From Pseudanabaena biceps (GTDB lineage: Bacteria; Cyanobacteriota; Cyanobacteriia; Pseudanabaenales; Pseudanabaenaceae), in the NCBI GenBank assembly GCA_013361095.1, contig JAATWA010000001.1, positions 310,001 to 374,000 of the forward strand: a stretch of DNA of 64,000 bases. The letters are read 5' to 3'. The notes beneath the pieces were generated by a model. The model worked only from the letters and a program-made list of their open reading frames with translations, had not been told where the DNA came from and ran no database searches. Both the position numbers and the translations under genes were made by a program. Positions 17,139 through 26,168 of this stretch are shown one piece after another. Every line of letters begins with the position of its first letter. Positions within the stretch are counted from its first letter, which is position 1.

Positions 17139-17708
17139 ATGGCAGAATATTTGCGAGTAGGCAAGCCAGCGCCAGACTTTGAGGCTGATGCTGTATTTGA
17201 TCAAGAATTTATCAGGATCAAGCTGTCTAGCTATCAGGGCAAACAGTATGTAGTGCTGTTCTTTTATCCTCTAGATTTCACCTTTGTCTGCCCCACTGAA
17301 GTAATTGCTTTTAGCGATCGCTACGATGAGTTTGTCAAATTAGATGCAGAAGTAATCGGAATTTCTGTGGACAGTAAGTATGCACATCTTGCTTGGATTC
17401 AGACATCGCTTGCCGATGGCGGTCTGGGCGGTGATATCAAATGTCCGCTTGTATCTGACTTGACCAAAGTGATCGCTACATCATTTAATGTGCTTGATCA
17501 TGAGGCGGGTGTGGCGCTGCGAGGTTTGTTTGTTATTGACAAAGCAGGAATAGTCCAGCACGCAACTATCAATAATTTAGCTTTTGGACGCAGTATTGAC
17601 GAAGCCTTACGAACTCTTAAGGCAATCCAACATACTCAAAGACACAAGAATGAGGTCTGTCCTGCAAATTGGCAAGAAGGAATGGCAACTATCTCTATTC
17701 CAAATTAG
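17139..17708 (+). CDS. 2-Cys peroxiredoxin
   Basis: 189 residues starting at ATG 17139 ([20 protein letters not shown]); an upstream in-frame ATG at 17124 lies against the palindrome and is less likely. The peroxidatic cysteine is in [14 protein letters not shown] (near residue 51) and the resolving cysteine in [13 protein letters not shown] near the C-terminus. The GGLG motif is present, but the terminal YF helix typical of sensitive 2-Cys enzymes is absent because the protein ends shortly after the resolving cysteine. It should reduce H2O2 with thioredoxin and probably resists over-oxidation. An extra cysteine (IKCPLVSD) is present. Confidence 0.93.
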   Translation: MAEYLRVGKPAPDFEADAVFDQEFIRIKLSSYQGKQYVVLFFYPLDFTFVCPTEVIAFSDRYDEFVKLDAEVIGISVDSKYAHLAWIQTSLADGGLGGDIKCPLVSDLTKVIATSFNVLDHEAGVALRGLFVIDKAGIVQHATINNLAFGRSIDEALRTLKAIQHTQRHKNEVCPANWQEGMATISIPN

Positions 17709-17910
17709 GGTGAGATATTCAGCTACTCCCTTCCCAGTGAATGATTAGGGAGTAGGATGCTAGCCTCCAATCATTCATAGAGAGTTATCTGAACATTGCA
17801 GGTTTGGTTAACTACAGTACAAAACCGATTGCCTAAATCGATTAATCTCCTGTTAACTAAAATTTAATATAAATAAATAAATCTCATAGTTGGGGGAGCC
17901 AAGCAAAGCA

Positions 17911-18534
17911 ATGGCTGATAAAAGAAAAGCTGTTTTGATGATGCATACCGATGAAGCCCAAGGTAAATTGTGGCAGACAGCTTTGCTCACTCAACAGTTT
18001 GATGTACTTTGGGAAAGCAATTCTTTGAACCTAGTTCAATATTTTGAGCAATGCGATCGCCAAAATTTGCCAGATTTATTGATTATGGACATGGCAATCA
18101 AAAGTCCTAATTCAGAAACTTTGCAATCATCCTCGGTTTGTCAATGGCTAAGTAAAAACAAAGTTGCGACCAAGGTTGTTCTATTCAATCCCAGACAAGA
18201 AAAAATTAAAGATATTGAACATAGTTGGGCAATTCGACGCGGTGCGTCTGACGTCTTGCCTCGTTTATATTCGGACAACTTGATTACAGAGGTAGCTAGA
18301 GTTACAGCTTTGATGGGTTGTACGTTGGAGTCACAACCGCTAGAAAAAATCGCTAGAACTATGGAATCAAAAACGACAACTACGCAAACTAAAGGTCGTG
18401 AAGTGGAGATTGAACCAGAAGACGAGCAAAGCACTGTAAGCAAAAGATCACAAACTAAAAGTAATTCCCGCAGTAGCCAAAATTCTGATGAAGGTGACGT
18501 AGTTATGTATCGTGGCGTAAGGATTAGGCGATAG
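17911..18534 (+). CDS. Degenerate response-regulator receiver-like protein
   Basis: 207 residues from ATG 17911 (MADKRKAVLMMHTDEAQGKL), with GGGGGAG upstream; a TTG at 17890 is possible. Residues 1-140 look like a CheY-type domain with a potential phosphoacceptor Asp in LLIMDMAI. The N-terminal acidic pair is replaced by HTDE and the conserved K-P loop reads LPR, so phosphotransfer is doubtful. A charged, Thr/Ser-rich linker leads to a C-terminal MYRGVRIRR, which resembles the short YRG motif of cyanobacterial DUF4278 proteins. The role is unknown. A weak hairpin terminator (18548-18596) follows. Confidence 0.65.
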   Translation: MADKRKAVLMMHTDEAQGKLWQTALLTQQFDVLWESNSLNLVQYFEQCDRQNLPDLLIMDMAIKSPNSETLQSSSVCQWLSKNKVATKVVLFNPRQEKIKDIEHSWAIRRGASDVLPRLYSDNLITEVARVTALMGCTLESQPLEKIARTMESKTTTTQTKGREVEIEPEDEQSTVSKRSQTKSNSRSSQNSDEGDVVMYRGVRIRR

Positions 18535-18547
18535 AAAATATAAAACT

Positions 18548-18596
18548 AAGATAGAGTTGCAGTGTTTCAGCCGCAACTTTATCTTTTTTAAGGCTA
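18548..18596. terminator. Terminator-like hairpin after the receiver-like gene
   Basis: AAGATAGAGTTGC / GCAACTTTATCTT with a 12-base loop, followed by TTTTT. It lies between the receiver-like gene and the hydrolase gene. Confidence 0.65.
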
Positions 18597-18602
18597 TGCA
18601 AT

Positions 18603-19493
18603 ATGTCTGTGGTTTCAACAAATGATCTACCAGCAGCTTTTATTTTGTTCTTGCAACATGGTTGGGCGGATACTTTTCAAGATATTGGTTATTTAGCCCG
18701 ATCGCTAGCTAATGCAAATACAGTTATCTATGCCCCAAATTTAGGTTTGCTTGATACTTGGCTGACGATCGCCCCATTGATCGCTAAAGTTGAAAAAGTC
18801 GCTGCCGAGGCGATCGCCAAATATCCAGATCTGCCTTGGCGGATTGTCGGACATTCGATGGGTGGATTGATTTGGCTAGAGGTGTTAAGCCGTCATCCAG
18901 AGTGGCTGCCTCAAGTTCATAGTTTAGTTTTAGTTGGTTCACCTGTGGGCGGCTCGGACTTAGGGCGATTATTTGATCCTTGGGGCTGGTTTCCCTTAAT
19001 AGCCCGCGATCTTGCAACCAATCGCCGCTCTATAGCTGAGGCGATCGCGGTAAAAATCCCCACACTCTCGATTGTTGGCGATCTTGGCAACAATACTGAC
19101 GGCACTGTTCCTGTGGGTTGTTCTCAGTTTGCCTACGCAAATTTTTTTCGCCTAGCGGGATTACGTCATGCCACGCTCAAAAATCATCCTCAAGTTGCAA
19201 CAACTATTCAAAGCTTTTGGCAAAATCCTCAAATTGCCAGAATTCAAACCGATGTAGCTTCTCAATTAATTGCAAAGCTGCGATCGCTAAATCTTACAGA
19301 AATCGACAATCAAAATTTTAAATACGCCCAAGTTTTTAAAACCTATTCCGATAGTGTCAAGTTATGGATTTGGAAAAATCCATTGCAAGTCACCCATGTG
19401 TTTGTAAGCTCAGGTCATCAGTGCATTTACAGCGCCTATGCTAGCTGGAAAGATCAGCCAAAAGTAGCGATCGCCTTAGCAAATTTAGAATAG
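18603..19493 (+). CDS. Alpha/beta hydrolase
   Basis: 296 residues. An N-terminal strand with the oxyanion-type LQHGWADT, the nucleophile elbow VGHSMGG near residues 82-88, and SIVGDLGNNTDGTVPV as a likely acid-loop region indicate a serine hydrolase or lipase-like fold. The substrate cannot be inferred. The start ATG lies 7 bases after a terminator-like hairpin and has no strong Shine-Dalgarno. Confidence 0.85.
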   Translation: MSVVSTNDLPAAFILFLQHGWADTFQDIGYLARSLANANTVIYAPNLGLLDTWLTIAPLIAKVEKVAAEAIAKYPDLPWRIVGHSMGGLIWLEVLSRHPEWLPQVHSLVLVGSPVGGSDLGRLFDPWGWFPLIARDLATNRRSIAEAIAVKIPTLSIVGDLGNNTDGTVPVGCSQFAYANFFRLAGLRHATLKNHPQVATTIQSFWQNPQIARIQTDVASQLIAKLRSLNLTEIDNQNFKYAQVFKTYSDSVKLWIWKNPLQVTHVFVSSGHQCIYSAYASWKDQPKVAIALANLE

Positions 19494-19540
19494 TAGGTAT
19501 AATGGCTAAAGTAAATTTTTAACTATACATCCAGAACTAT

Positions 19541-20641
19541 ATGAAGTTTAGAAGTGCCAAAGATTTAATTACTAAGAAGGTGATTTCTACTGGCTTAGTA
19601 AATGTTATCGCTTCATTGGTAACTTTTGGCTTTAGTAGCTCTGGAGCAATGGCGATCGGGATAGCAATTTCAGGTATTACCACAACCACAACATTTAATG
19701 GAACCGATACTCAAGTAACGAATGTAAATGGTGCGACTTCTGAGCCTAATTCTGATTTCAGCAATAGTAATTCATACACCGTCAACTTCGCTGAAGAAGT
19801 CAGAGCAATCACAAGCATTACTACTTCAGATGGCACTTATGGACCTGTGGGTATACCTTTAAACGTAGTTGTTAAACGTAATGGGTCTCCTGCTAATAAT
19901 ATTTTCTATAGTCCTGGCACTGCATCTGGCACTACATCTGGCAGTACAATTAGCGTCAAATCAGGCAATGCACTCAGTCTGACTCAAGAGCAAATACTTA
20001 CTCAAAACAACATCAACCTAGGTTCAGACAATGTATTCACCAACTTCGCTAGTGGTGGTTTAAGAAATAACAACAACAATAATAATATTGAGCGTATTGA
20101 CTTTATCAGCAGCACAGGTTTCTCTGCATCTATTTTCCAAGCCTTCTCAATCATTGAGCGAGGAGCAGGGGATGCATTTAGGATTGCCGCAATCACTGAG
20201 CTTAATGCTGGGAATCCAAGTAATTATGGGGCGTTAGTAGATGTCACAAGCGGTTATAATAGTGCGCCAACCTTAGGTTTATCTAGCACCTATGTCGTTT
20301 TTAGAAACGGTCAACCGTCTGCAAATATTTCTACATCTCAAGACCTAAGAGGTATTTTGATTAAACCTGTAGCTGATTTGGGAGTTACAGCAGGAGGTAC
20401 GATCTATGGATTTTCGCTTTTCGCACCCGACACAACGGGTAGTGGCACACAACTAGCAGACGTTACCAATACTACATTTTTCCCTGCGAATACAAGTGAT
20501 GGGAATGGGGGGATAGACTTACTTGCTGGCAACGTTGGTGTTGTAGCAGTACCTTTTGATTTTGAGCCTCAGTTCGGATTGATTGTTTTGGGCGGGGCAT
20601 GGTTTGTCCGCAGACAGCTCAGAAAAAAAACATCTAAATAG
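19541..20641 (+). CDS. Secreted surface protein with PFE-CTERM-like sorting signal
   Basis: 366 residues. An N-terminal signal peptide (hydrophobic 17-40, ending near SGAMAIG) leads to a Thr/Ser/Asn-rich beta-type region with an Asn run (residues 177-183). The C-terminus is a short tripartite tag: VPFDFEPQFG, a hydrophobic helix (LIVLGGAWFV), then RRQLRKK. This matches the cyanobacterial PFE-CTERM pattern for exosortase processing. The body has no recognisable enzymatic domain; an envelope or exopolysaccharide-associated role is inferred. No exosortase gene is in the window. Confidence 0.75.
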   Translation: MKFRSAKDLITKKVISTGLVNVIASLVTFGFSSSGAMAIGIAISGITTTTTFNGTDTQVTNVNGATSEPNSDFSNSNSYTVNFAEEVRAITSITTSDGTYGPVGIPLNVVVKRNGSPANNIFYSPGTASGTTSGSTISVKSGNALSLTQEQILTQNNINLGSDNVFTNFASGGLRNNNNNNNIERIDFISSTGFSASIFQAFSIIERGAGDAFRIAAITELNAGNPSNYGALVDVTSGYNSAPTLGLSSTYVVFRNGQPSANISTSQDLRGILIKPVADLGVTAGGTIYGFSLFAPDTTGSGTQLADVTNTTFFPANTSDGNGGIDLLAGNVGVVAVPFDFEPQFGLIVLGGAWFVRRQLRKKTSK

Positions 20642-20686
20642 TTGGCTTGAAATTATTTCTTTTTATCTAGGATACTAGCCTGACTT

Positions 20687-20727
20687 AACAAAAAAGGTGT
20701 GACGCTTTGCGTCACACCTTTTTTGTT
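20687..20727. terminator. Bidirectional terminator between convergent genes
   Basis: AACAAAAAAGGTGTGACGC / GCGTCACACCTTTTTTGTT with TTT loop. It lies between the PFE-CTERM-like gene and the convergent SirB1-like gene. A/T runs on both sides suit termination in both directions. Confidence 0.88.
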
Positions 20728-20843
20728 ACCTACTTCCAATTATTGAGCCTGTTGCTATTCGAGCTTTTTGCTTAATTTCATTCAACAATATACTCTGTAT
20801 GCAGTCTAGTGAAGCTTGGCGTTGAAAAAAAGCGCTACAGGAA

Positions 20844-21674
20844 TCAATCTCCCATCTCTTCCATTAATTGCAAAATTATTTGGCGATCGCTGGCATAAGG
20901 CACGCTCTTTAAATAATTTTCTAGGTCAATTCTTGCCTCAGTGTAGCGGTCTAGTTGATAGCAGATTAAACCCCGATCGCGCCACTGGGTTGGCACATCA
21001 GGATATAACATCAGCGATCGCTCGATCGCACCCAAAGCTTTGTCTGGCTGATGTTGGCGCAAATAAATTAGCTTCAGGTTAGTTAGCAATCGATCGAGAA
21101 TGCGGCGAATGCCGACGGGTTGCAGATATTCGGGCTGAAGGGGCATCGCTTGACCATATAGCTGCGTCAACTTAGCCGCGCAGTCTTCAGGAAATAAAAT
21201 TTCTCCTTTGTTATAAGGATCAATAAAAATCTCTAAGTCAGGATGTTGAGGACGGATAATAAAATGTCCAGGGAAACTAATCCCATCCATAGCAAAGCCA
21301 AGGCGATCGCCTAGCAAAATATAGATAATAGATAGTGAAAGAGGAATTCCTAATCGCCGATCTAAGACATCATTAATAAAACTATTGCGCGGACTGTAAT
21401 AGTCAGCATCATTACCGCTAAAACCCTGTTCTTCAAATAGGTAACGATTAATTTCTTGAATTACCTTAAGCGGGTAATGGATCTTGGCAATTCTCGATTG
21501 CAAATCATTTGCCATACGATCGCATATAGCTCGGTAATGACCAAGATCCATACGCGGATATTCTTCCCAAGCGATCGCTAAAGCCCCTTCGAGGAGATGC
21601 TCCATCGACAAATCACGATCATTGGTGTGGGTAATTTGCCAAAATTTTTGCCTTGCAGGAGAGAGTGTTAACAC
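20844..21674 (-). CDS. SirB1-like protein (transglutaminase-like fold with TPR)
   Basis: 276 residues. The central RRLGIPLSLSIIYILLGDRLGF followed by FPGHFIIR is the SirB1/transglutaminase-like core. The C-terminal 90 residues form TPR helices (DKALGAIERSLMLYPDVPTQWRDRG). The family is widespread in bacteria with no settled biochemical role; protein-protein interaction is likely. The gene is single, convergent with the preceding surface protein gene. Confidence 0.85.
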   Translation of the reverse strand: MLTLSPARQKFWQITHTNDRDLSMEHLLEGALAIAWEEYPRMDLGHYRAICDRMANDLQSRIAKIHYPLKVIQEINRYLFEEQGFSGNDADYYSPRNSFINDVLDRRLGIPLSLSIIYILLGDRLGFAMDGISFPGHFIIRPQHPDLEIFIDPYNKGEILFPEDCAAKLTQLYGQAMPLQPEYLQPVGIRRILDRLLTNLKLIYLRQHQPDKALGAIERSLMLYPDVPTQWRDRGLICYQLDRYTEARIDLENYLKSVPYASDRQIILQLMEEMGD

Positions 21675-21759
21675 AAGAATAGTTACCGCCTATTGCGGAG
21701 ATGCAGGAAATTATGGATCGTTTGATCGAAAATCGTAGACTAGACCTTAGTTTAGAGCT

Positions 21760-22659
21760 TTAGTTTAAAGCGTATACCTGACCACTAAACAAAATGCGGG
21801 TAATCCCTTTTTGGACAAGCTTAGGACTAGTAATTTGAATCAAATCGCTAGGAAACTTGATCACGCGCTGATTGTGATGGGAAAACCTTCTTGCCACACG
21901 ATGATTATCAAAAATGGGAATCGTTTTAGATAGGGTTTCTTCATCGGGGACTGTGCCAAGCTCCTTAAAATCCTTGAGAGGTCGGGTAATAATATCGGCA
22001 ATCCGATCAACCACGATGTAACAAATTATGGGCAGATTAGCTTCAGTCAACGGTAATATTTCTAAGAGATCGCCTGCTGCATGACCACTATGTAAGTCCG
22101 CAAACATAGACAAGCTAGATTCCGCATCCTCATCAAAATCTAGTTCTTCCTGATCCAGATCAAGATTGTCCTCATCTACAAGGTCATCTTCATCTTCGTC
22201 AGACTCTTCATCTTCTAGATCTTCGTCATCTAAGTCCTGTTCTGAGGTTTCCTCAAAGGTAGCCCTTAGATCTTCTAGTTGCTCATCTTGTGCTGTTAAG
22301 TTGTCATCCATCGCGATCGCCGTTTCGTCACCTTCATCAAAGTTTGTTGTTTCACAATCTGGGTCAAGCCCTTGGTTTACATAATCAGAAGCCACTAGCA
22401 TCTGCTCAGGTATCAACGCAAGTTGATTTACCTGAAAATTGCCGACCTCATAATTTAATCGAGATCCACGTTTACCGTCGGCTTTCTTTTGATTTACCAA
22501 TAGTCGATACTCATCAGCAGGCATTAGCTCTTGTATCAGTCGCGAGACTGTACTCGTACTAATGCCAAACTGCTTAGCCAAATAGGTCGTGGTCGCATTG
22601 GACTCACGATAGAGGCGAAGTATTTCTTGTTTATCATCCAGCGCAAGTTTAACAGCCAT
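21760..22659 (-). CDS. HTH-domain protein with long acidic linker, cyanobacterial
   Basis: 299 residues. Residues 8-40 form a helix-turn-helix of the transposase/Hin type (EILRLYRESNATTTYLAKQF, then ISTSTVSRLIQEL). Residues about 125-180 are almost entirely Asp/Glu (DDEDLEDEESDEDEDD). A conserved C-terminal domain of about 110 residues (LPIICYIVVDRIADIITRPL) follows. The domain order suggests a DNA-binding regulator, not a transposase, since no DDE domain is present. The target is unknown. Confidence 0.75.
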   Translation of the reverse strand: MAVKLALDDKQEILRLYRESNATTTYLAKQFGISTSTVSRLIQELMPADEYRLLVNQKKADGKRGSRLNYEVGNFQVNQLALIPEQMLVASDYVNQGLDPDCETTNFDEGDETAIAMDDNLTAQDEQLEDLRATFEETSEQDLDDEDLEDEESDEDEDDLVDEDNLDLDQEELDFDEDAESSLSMFADLHSGHAAGDLLEILPLTEANLPIICYIVVDRIADIITRPLKDFKELGTVPDEETLSKTIPIFDNHRVARRFSHHNQRVIKFPSDLIQITSPKLVQKGITRILFSGQVYALN

Positions 22660-22748
22660 TGATTTGGGATACCCCGAAACCGCATCTACGAACCAATCAA
22701 TATCTTAGCGCCTGTGAGCATGGGTTAGAGTTTTAGTAATGATTAATT

Positions 22749-22795
22749 TGCAAAAAAAGCAAGGAGTCGTTAAACGACTCCTTGCTTTTTTTGCA
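22749..22795. terminator. Bidirectional terminator-like palindrome
   Basis: Arms TGCAAAAAAAGCAAGGAGTC with a GTTAAAC centre. It lies in the 241-base gap upstream of the HTH gene and downstream of glyoxalase II, with A/T runs on both sides. Confidence 0.85.
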
Positions 22796-22852
22796 ATCTT
22801 TTAGACTCAAAACAGCTAGGAGTGTCATTTCGTAACACAATTAGCTCTTTAC

Positions 22853-22896
22853 TCAAGAAATGATTTGCGACGCAGAGCGCCGCAAATCATTTCTTG
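22853..22896. terminator. Palindrome 5 bases past the glyoxalase II stop
   Basis: TCAAGAAATGATTTGCG / CGCAAATCATTTCTTGG around an ACGCAGAGCGC centre. Probable terminator for the minus-strand gene. Confidence 0.8.
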
Positions 22897-22900
22897 GGGT

Positions 22901-23674
22901 TTATGAAAAGTTATCTTTTTGTCCGCGAATTCTAGCGAAGACGCGATCGGGGATGTCAATGCCTGCCGATCGCTGAATAGCAGGAAAATCCCAACGCATA
23001 AATGGATTGGTACGTTTTTCGAGTCCAATTGTTGTCGGGACTGTGGATTCACCTCGCTGACGCATAGCTTGAGCCGCCACCATACGCTCTTGCAAGTCTG
23101 GATTATCACCATCTACTGCCAACGCAAACTTGAGGTTGCCAAGGGTATATTCATGGGCGCACCAAACACGGGTATCTTCAGGTAATTGACGCAACTGCTC
23201 CAATGAGTTGAGCATTTCCGCAGGTGTACCTTCAAACAATCTGCCACAGCCTCCCGCAAACAAAGTGTCTCCACAGAATAACTCTCCACCGACATCGCCA
23301 ATAGCTGGAAAGTAATAGGCAATGTGAGCATAGGTGTGTCCAGGCACAAAAAATACTTGGGCTTCGCGATCGCCAAAATTTACGCGATCGCCACCTCTCA
23401 AGAAGACTTTTTGATGGGGAATGCGTCCGTTATCTTTTTCGCCACCATAGACGATCGCGTTGGGAAACTTCTTAATTAACGCAGAATTGCCACCAACATG
23501 ATCACCATGATGATGGGTGTTAAAAATCGCCACTAAATCTGCGCCTAGTTCCTCTAATTTGGCAAGTACAGGCTCGGCGATCGCGGGATCAACCACTGCC
23601 GCAGTATTGGTTTCAGGATCATGGAGGACAAAAACGTAATTGTCACTGAGGACGGCTAAGCGATATATATTCAT
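22901..23674 (-). CDS. gloB: Hydroxyacylglutathione hydrolase (glyoxalase II)
   Basis: 257-residue metallo-beta-lactamase-fold enzyme that hydrolyses S-lactoylglutathione to lactate and glutathione in methylglyoxal detoxification. The metal-binding THHHGDHVGG lies near residues 53-62, with PGHTYAHIAYY and FCGDTLFAGGCGRLFEG downstream. The C-terminal glyoxalase II domain (NPFMRWDFPAI) is present, so substrate assignment is good. Start ATG at 23672-23674. Confidence 0.93.
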   Translation of the reverse strand: MNIYRLAVLSDNYVFVLHDPETNTAAVVDPAIAEPVLAKLEELGADLVAIFNTHHHGDHVGGNSALIKKFPNAIVYGGEKDNGRIPHQKVFLRGGDRVNFGDREAQVFFVPGHTYAHIAYYFPAIGDVGGELFCGDTLFAGGCGRLFEGTPAEMLNSLEQLRQLPEDTRVWCAHEYTLGNLKFALAVDGDNPDLQERMVAAQAMRQRGESTVPTTIGLEKRTNPFMRWDFPAIQRSAGIDIPDRVFARIRGQKDNFS

Positions 23675-23733
23675 AATTTAAGTTTTACATAAAGTCAAAA
23701 TCGGTGACGCACATAAAGCGCTTTTGGTTTTGA

Positions 23734-24195
23734 TTAGCTTTGCAACAAGGCGATCGCCGCCTCTAATTGCGAAGTATAGTTTTTGGCAAATTCAGCAAAC
23801 CACAAGCCCTCCCCACAAAGGGGATCAAGTTTCTCTAGCCATGCAGTTGCGGTTTTAACTAGCATCTCTTGATCTTTATGCATTTGCTGATGCGCCACTT
23901 CCTGCAAATCGCGAGCGATCGCCAATGAGGGTGCATGGGATAAAGGTGATGACACTATTTCTGAGTTTGAATGCGGCAATTGGCGATCGCCAGACTTATA
24001 AGTCAGTGAGCCACCTCGCAGTTCATCAAGCAATTTATCCAGAGAGTTTACGTTGGACGGGCTGACTTGAGGTGCTTGAGAATGCGATCGCTTATCCTCA
24101 TTACTATCTGGCTTGCTGTTTGTTAACGGCTGAGGACTATCTGGCTCTTTATATTTGTTTTGGAGTTGATCCAGAATGGATTCAAGCGATTCCAT
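23734..24195 (-). CDS. Small conserved cyanobacterial protein, possibly Slr1339-type salt-stress protein
   Basis: 153 residues. A short N-terminal helix (ESLESILDQLQNKY) and an internal similar helix (SLDKLLDELRGG) are joined by a disordered Ser/Pro/Asn linker. The C-terminal helical domain reads TAWLEKLDPLCGEGLWFAEF. The LDxLLxEL and LDPL-EGLWFxEFA features recall proteins annotated as Slr1339-family salt-stress proteins; that link is from memory and only moderate. No enzymatic motif is visible. Confidence 0.65.
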   Translation of the reverse strand: MESLESILDQLQNKYKEPDSPQPLTNSKPDSNEDKRSHSQAPQVSPSNVNSLDKLLDELRGGSLTYKSGDRQLPHSNSEIVSSPLSHAPSLAIARDLQEVAHQQMHKDQEMLVKTATAWLEKLDPLCGEGLWFAEFAKNYTSQLEAAIALLQS

Positions 24196-24226
24196 TTGAT
24201 TTTTGTACTATGGATAATATTAAGAG

Positions 24227-24262
24227 ATTTTTTAAAAGACTGGCTTTGCCAGTCTTTTAAAA
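24227..24262. repeat. Palindrome upstream of the Slr1339-like gene
   Basis: ATTTTTTAAAAGACTGGC / GCCAGTCTTTTAAAAT with a TTT centre. It lies within the leader of the minus-strand gene. Confidence 0.75.
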
Positions 24263-24300
24263 TCCCAAAATTGATTTGATCATACTCCGTAATTAAATAT

Positions 24301-24357
24301 AAAACCCGAAGGATCTGATGCGCCCGCAAAGCGGGCGCATCAGATCCTTCGGGTTTT
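24301..24357. terminator. 57-base palindrome 24 bases past the VWA gene
   Basis: Perfect arms AAAACCCGAAGGATCTGATG with core CGCCCGCAAAGCGGGCG. Likely terminator for the minus-strand VWA gene; the core type is shared with the palindrome at 54663. Confidence 0.88.
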
Positions 24358-24380
24358 AAGAAAACGCAAAGCACTGCGAT

Positions 24381-24983
24381 TTAGTCGTTGATGGCGCTCA
24401 GTAAAACTTCTGAAAGTGTTATGTCTTCCATATCGCTCAGGGTAATCGTATCGACAATATCAAAATTTGCGCCGATACTCATTAATTTGTCGTCTAGAGC
24501 CTTGAGAAAATCGGTAGCACTGCTGTCATTACCAACTTGAATAAACGAAAGTGCTAATTCCTCATCAGAAGTAAGATGACGGGTAGCTTCAATAATTACT
24601 TCAAATACAGAACGGCGATCGTCTGGCTCACCATCAGTAATAATGAGAATTGTCTCACCAGCCTTGATCTGATTGAGTTTTTTGCGTTGAAAAAAGCTAT
24701 TGACCGCATCCTGTAAAACGGCGGTTAGATTAGTCCCGCCCATCGGTTCATTTTCTTGAAAAATTTGTTCTACTTTTGCAGCAGATACATTGTCATAACG
24801 TTTAAACTTCCCTGAAAAGACGTAAACGGTGATCCCATCTGCATCTAACTGATCGCATTTACGCGCAAGGGCAAGCGTGGACTCTTTGACAACGTCCCAT
24901 CGACTCTTATTAGTGCTGCGCTCAATATTAGACATACTGCCGCTTTTATCAATAATCAGGGTGTAGTCGCGTTTGTCTAGCAT
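24381..24983 (-). CDS. VWA (von Willebrand factor A) domain protein
   Basis: 200 residues forming a single VWA domain. The MIDAS metal site is intact: DKSGSMS near residues 12-18, a threonine in PMGGTNL, and TDGEPDD near residues 126-132. Such stand-alone cytosolic VWA proteins bind partners through Mg2+; TerD or MoxR-type partners are common, but none is in the window. Function is unknown. The next gene on the same strand is a histidine kinase 57 bases upstream. Confidence 0.88.
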   Translation of the reverse strand: MLDKRDYTLIIDKSGSMSNIERSTNKSRWDVVKESTLALARKCDQLDADGITVYVFSGKFKRYDNVSAAKVEQIFQENEPMGGTNLTAVLQDAVNSFFQRKKLNQIKAGETILIITDGEPDDRRSVFEVIIEATRHLTSDEELALSFIQVGNDSSATDFLKALDDKLMSIGANFDIVDTITLSDMEDITLSEVLLSAIND

Positions 24984-25040
24984 ATACAGCTCTTGAAAAG
25001 ATGATGAACTTTTTAAGATTATAGCAACTTATATAATCCC

Positions 25041-26168
25041 TTAAGTTCGCTTTAAGGTCACTGCAAAAGTACTTCCCTTGCCCACTTCACTAATTACATG
25101 GATGCTGCCATCCATTTTCTGGACTAGATCATTAGCGATCGCCAGTCCTAGCCCTGTCCCACTAATGTCACCATCAGCTTGCCGACCTCGAAAATTGCGC
25201 TCAAATAGTCGCGGCAAGTCTGCTTCGGGAATACCCACTCCAGTATCCTGCACATACACATAAACCGTATCAGGCTTTACATCTGCACCTAATAACACAT
25301 ATCCGCGCTCTGGTGTATATTTGAGCGCATTCTCTGCCAAGTTGCTAATCACTTCCCTTAGCGCTGATTCATTTCCTAATATTTGAGGCAGATGTTTGGG
25401 AATATTGGTGAGAAATTGAATATTACGCTCTTGGGCGATCGCACTGGCAAAACTAGCGATCGATTCTAATATTTCTACCAAATCGACAGCATGGATATCT
25501 ATGGTCGATACCGCAGGTAATAGCGCTTGCGCTGGTGCGATCTGTGGCGGCAATAAGAGAGGCAATGGCTGATCAGCTTCACTTAAAAGATCTTGGATAT
25601 GTTGGGTTTCTCTGAGAATGCCCTTTACAAATTTTTGATTAGGATCTTCGACTAGCAGCTTCCGTAATAGTAATTGACCAAACGTGCGGATGGCGGTGAG
25701 AGGATTTCGCAGTTGATGCAGCAATGAGGCTAGAAAATTACTCTGACTTTCGTAATTACTTTGCTGGCTAGCAACTAACCATTGATTGCGGCGATCAAGA
25801 GCGCAGGCGATCGCAAGAGTATTGGCAATCTGTTGAATTTGCGACTGTTCATAATCAAACCAATCGCGATCATCGCGACCTGTCATTAAAAAGCCTAAGA
25901 TTGCTTCGTCATAAACCAAAGGCAACAGGAAACGCCGTTGTCGGACTAGCCCACCACTATCACTGCCCATCCTCCACATGGGAAAGGCTTCAGGAAGAGA
26001 AATTGCTCCCATGTCAGGAAACACAGCCACTTCGACTAAATCAGGTGGTCTCCCATCAGCGACATTTTCCGTAATGTAGACAGCACTGGCTACTGCCCCC
26101 AAGCTCTGGGTCAATAAAATAATTTGCGATCGCGCTAGGGCAACCAGATCGGAGCTTGCAACAAGCAT
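25041..26168 (-). CDS. GAF-domain sensor histidine kinase
   Basis: 375 residues. The N-terminal GAF-like region (about 10-130) has no membrane segment, so sensing is cytosolic. The H-box reads LLHQLRNPLTAIRTFGQLL (His near residue 152). The N-box is NLAENALKYTP, G1 is VYVQDTGVGIP and G2 is GTGLGLAIA. It is a complete HK with no receiver. No response regulator gene is adjacent, so its partner lies elsewhere. Light, redox or small-ligand sensing is possible through the GAF domain, but no chromophore cysteine motif was recognised. Confidence 0.92.
   Translation of the reverse strand: MLVASSDLVALARSQIILLTQSLGAVASAVYITENVADGRPPDLVEVAVFPDMGAISLPEAFPMWRMGSDSGGLVRQRRFLLPLVYDEAILGFLMTGRDDRDWFDYEQSQIQQIANTLAIACALDRRNQWLVASQQSNYESQSNFLASLLHQLRNPLTAIRTFGQLLLRKLLVEDPNQKFVKGILRETQHIQDLLSEADQPLPLLLPPQIAPAQALLPAVSTIDIHAVDLVEILESIASFASAIAQERNIQFLTNIPKHLPQILGNESALREVISNLAENALKYTPERGYVLLGADVKPDTVYVYVQDTGVGIPEADLPRLFERNFRGRQADGDISGTGLGLAIANDLVQKMDGSIHVISEVGKGSTFAVTLKRT

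Noticed and set aside
22166..22384. Ser-rich plus-strand ORF
   Set aside because: It is the antisense of the Asp/Glu-rich linker of the HTH protein; Ser runs are an artefact of GA-rich codons.
21760..22659. HTH protein as a transposase
   Set aside because: Only the N-terminal helix-turn-helix fits; there is no DDE catalytic domain and no inverted-repeat ends around the gene.
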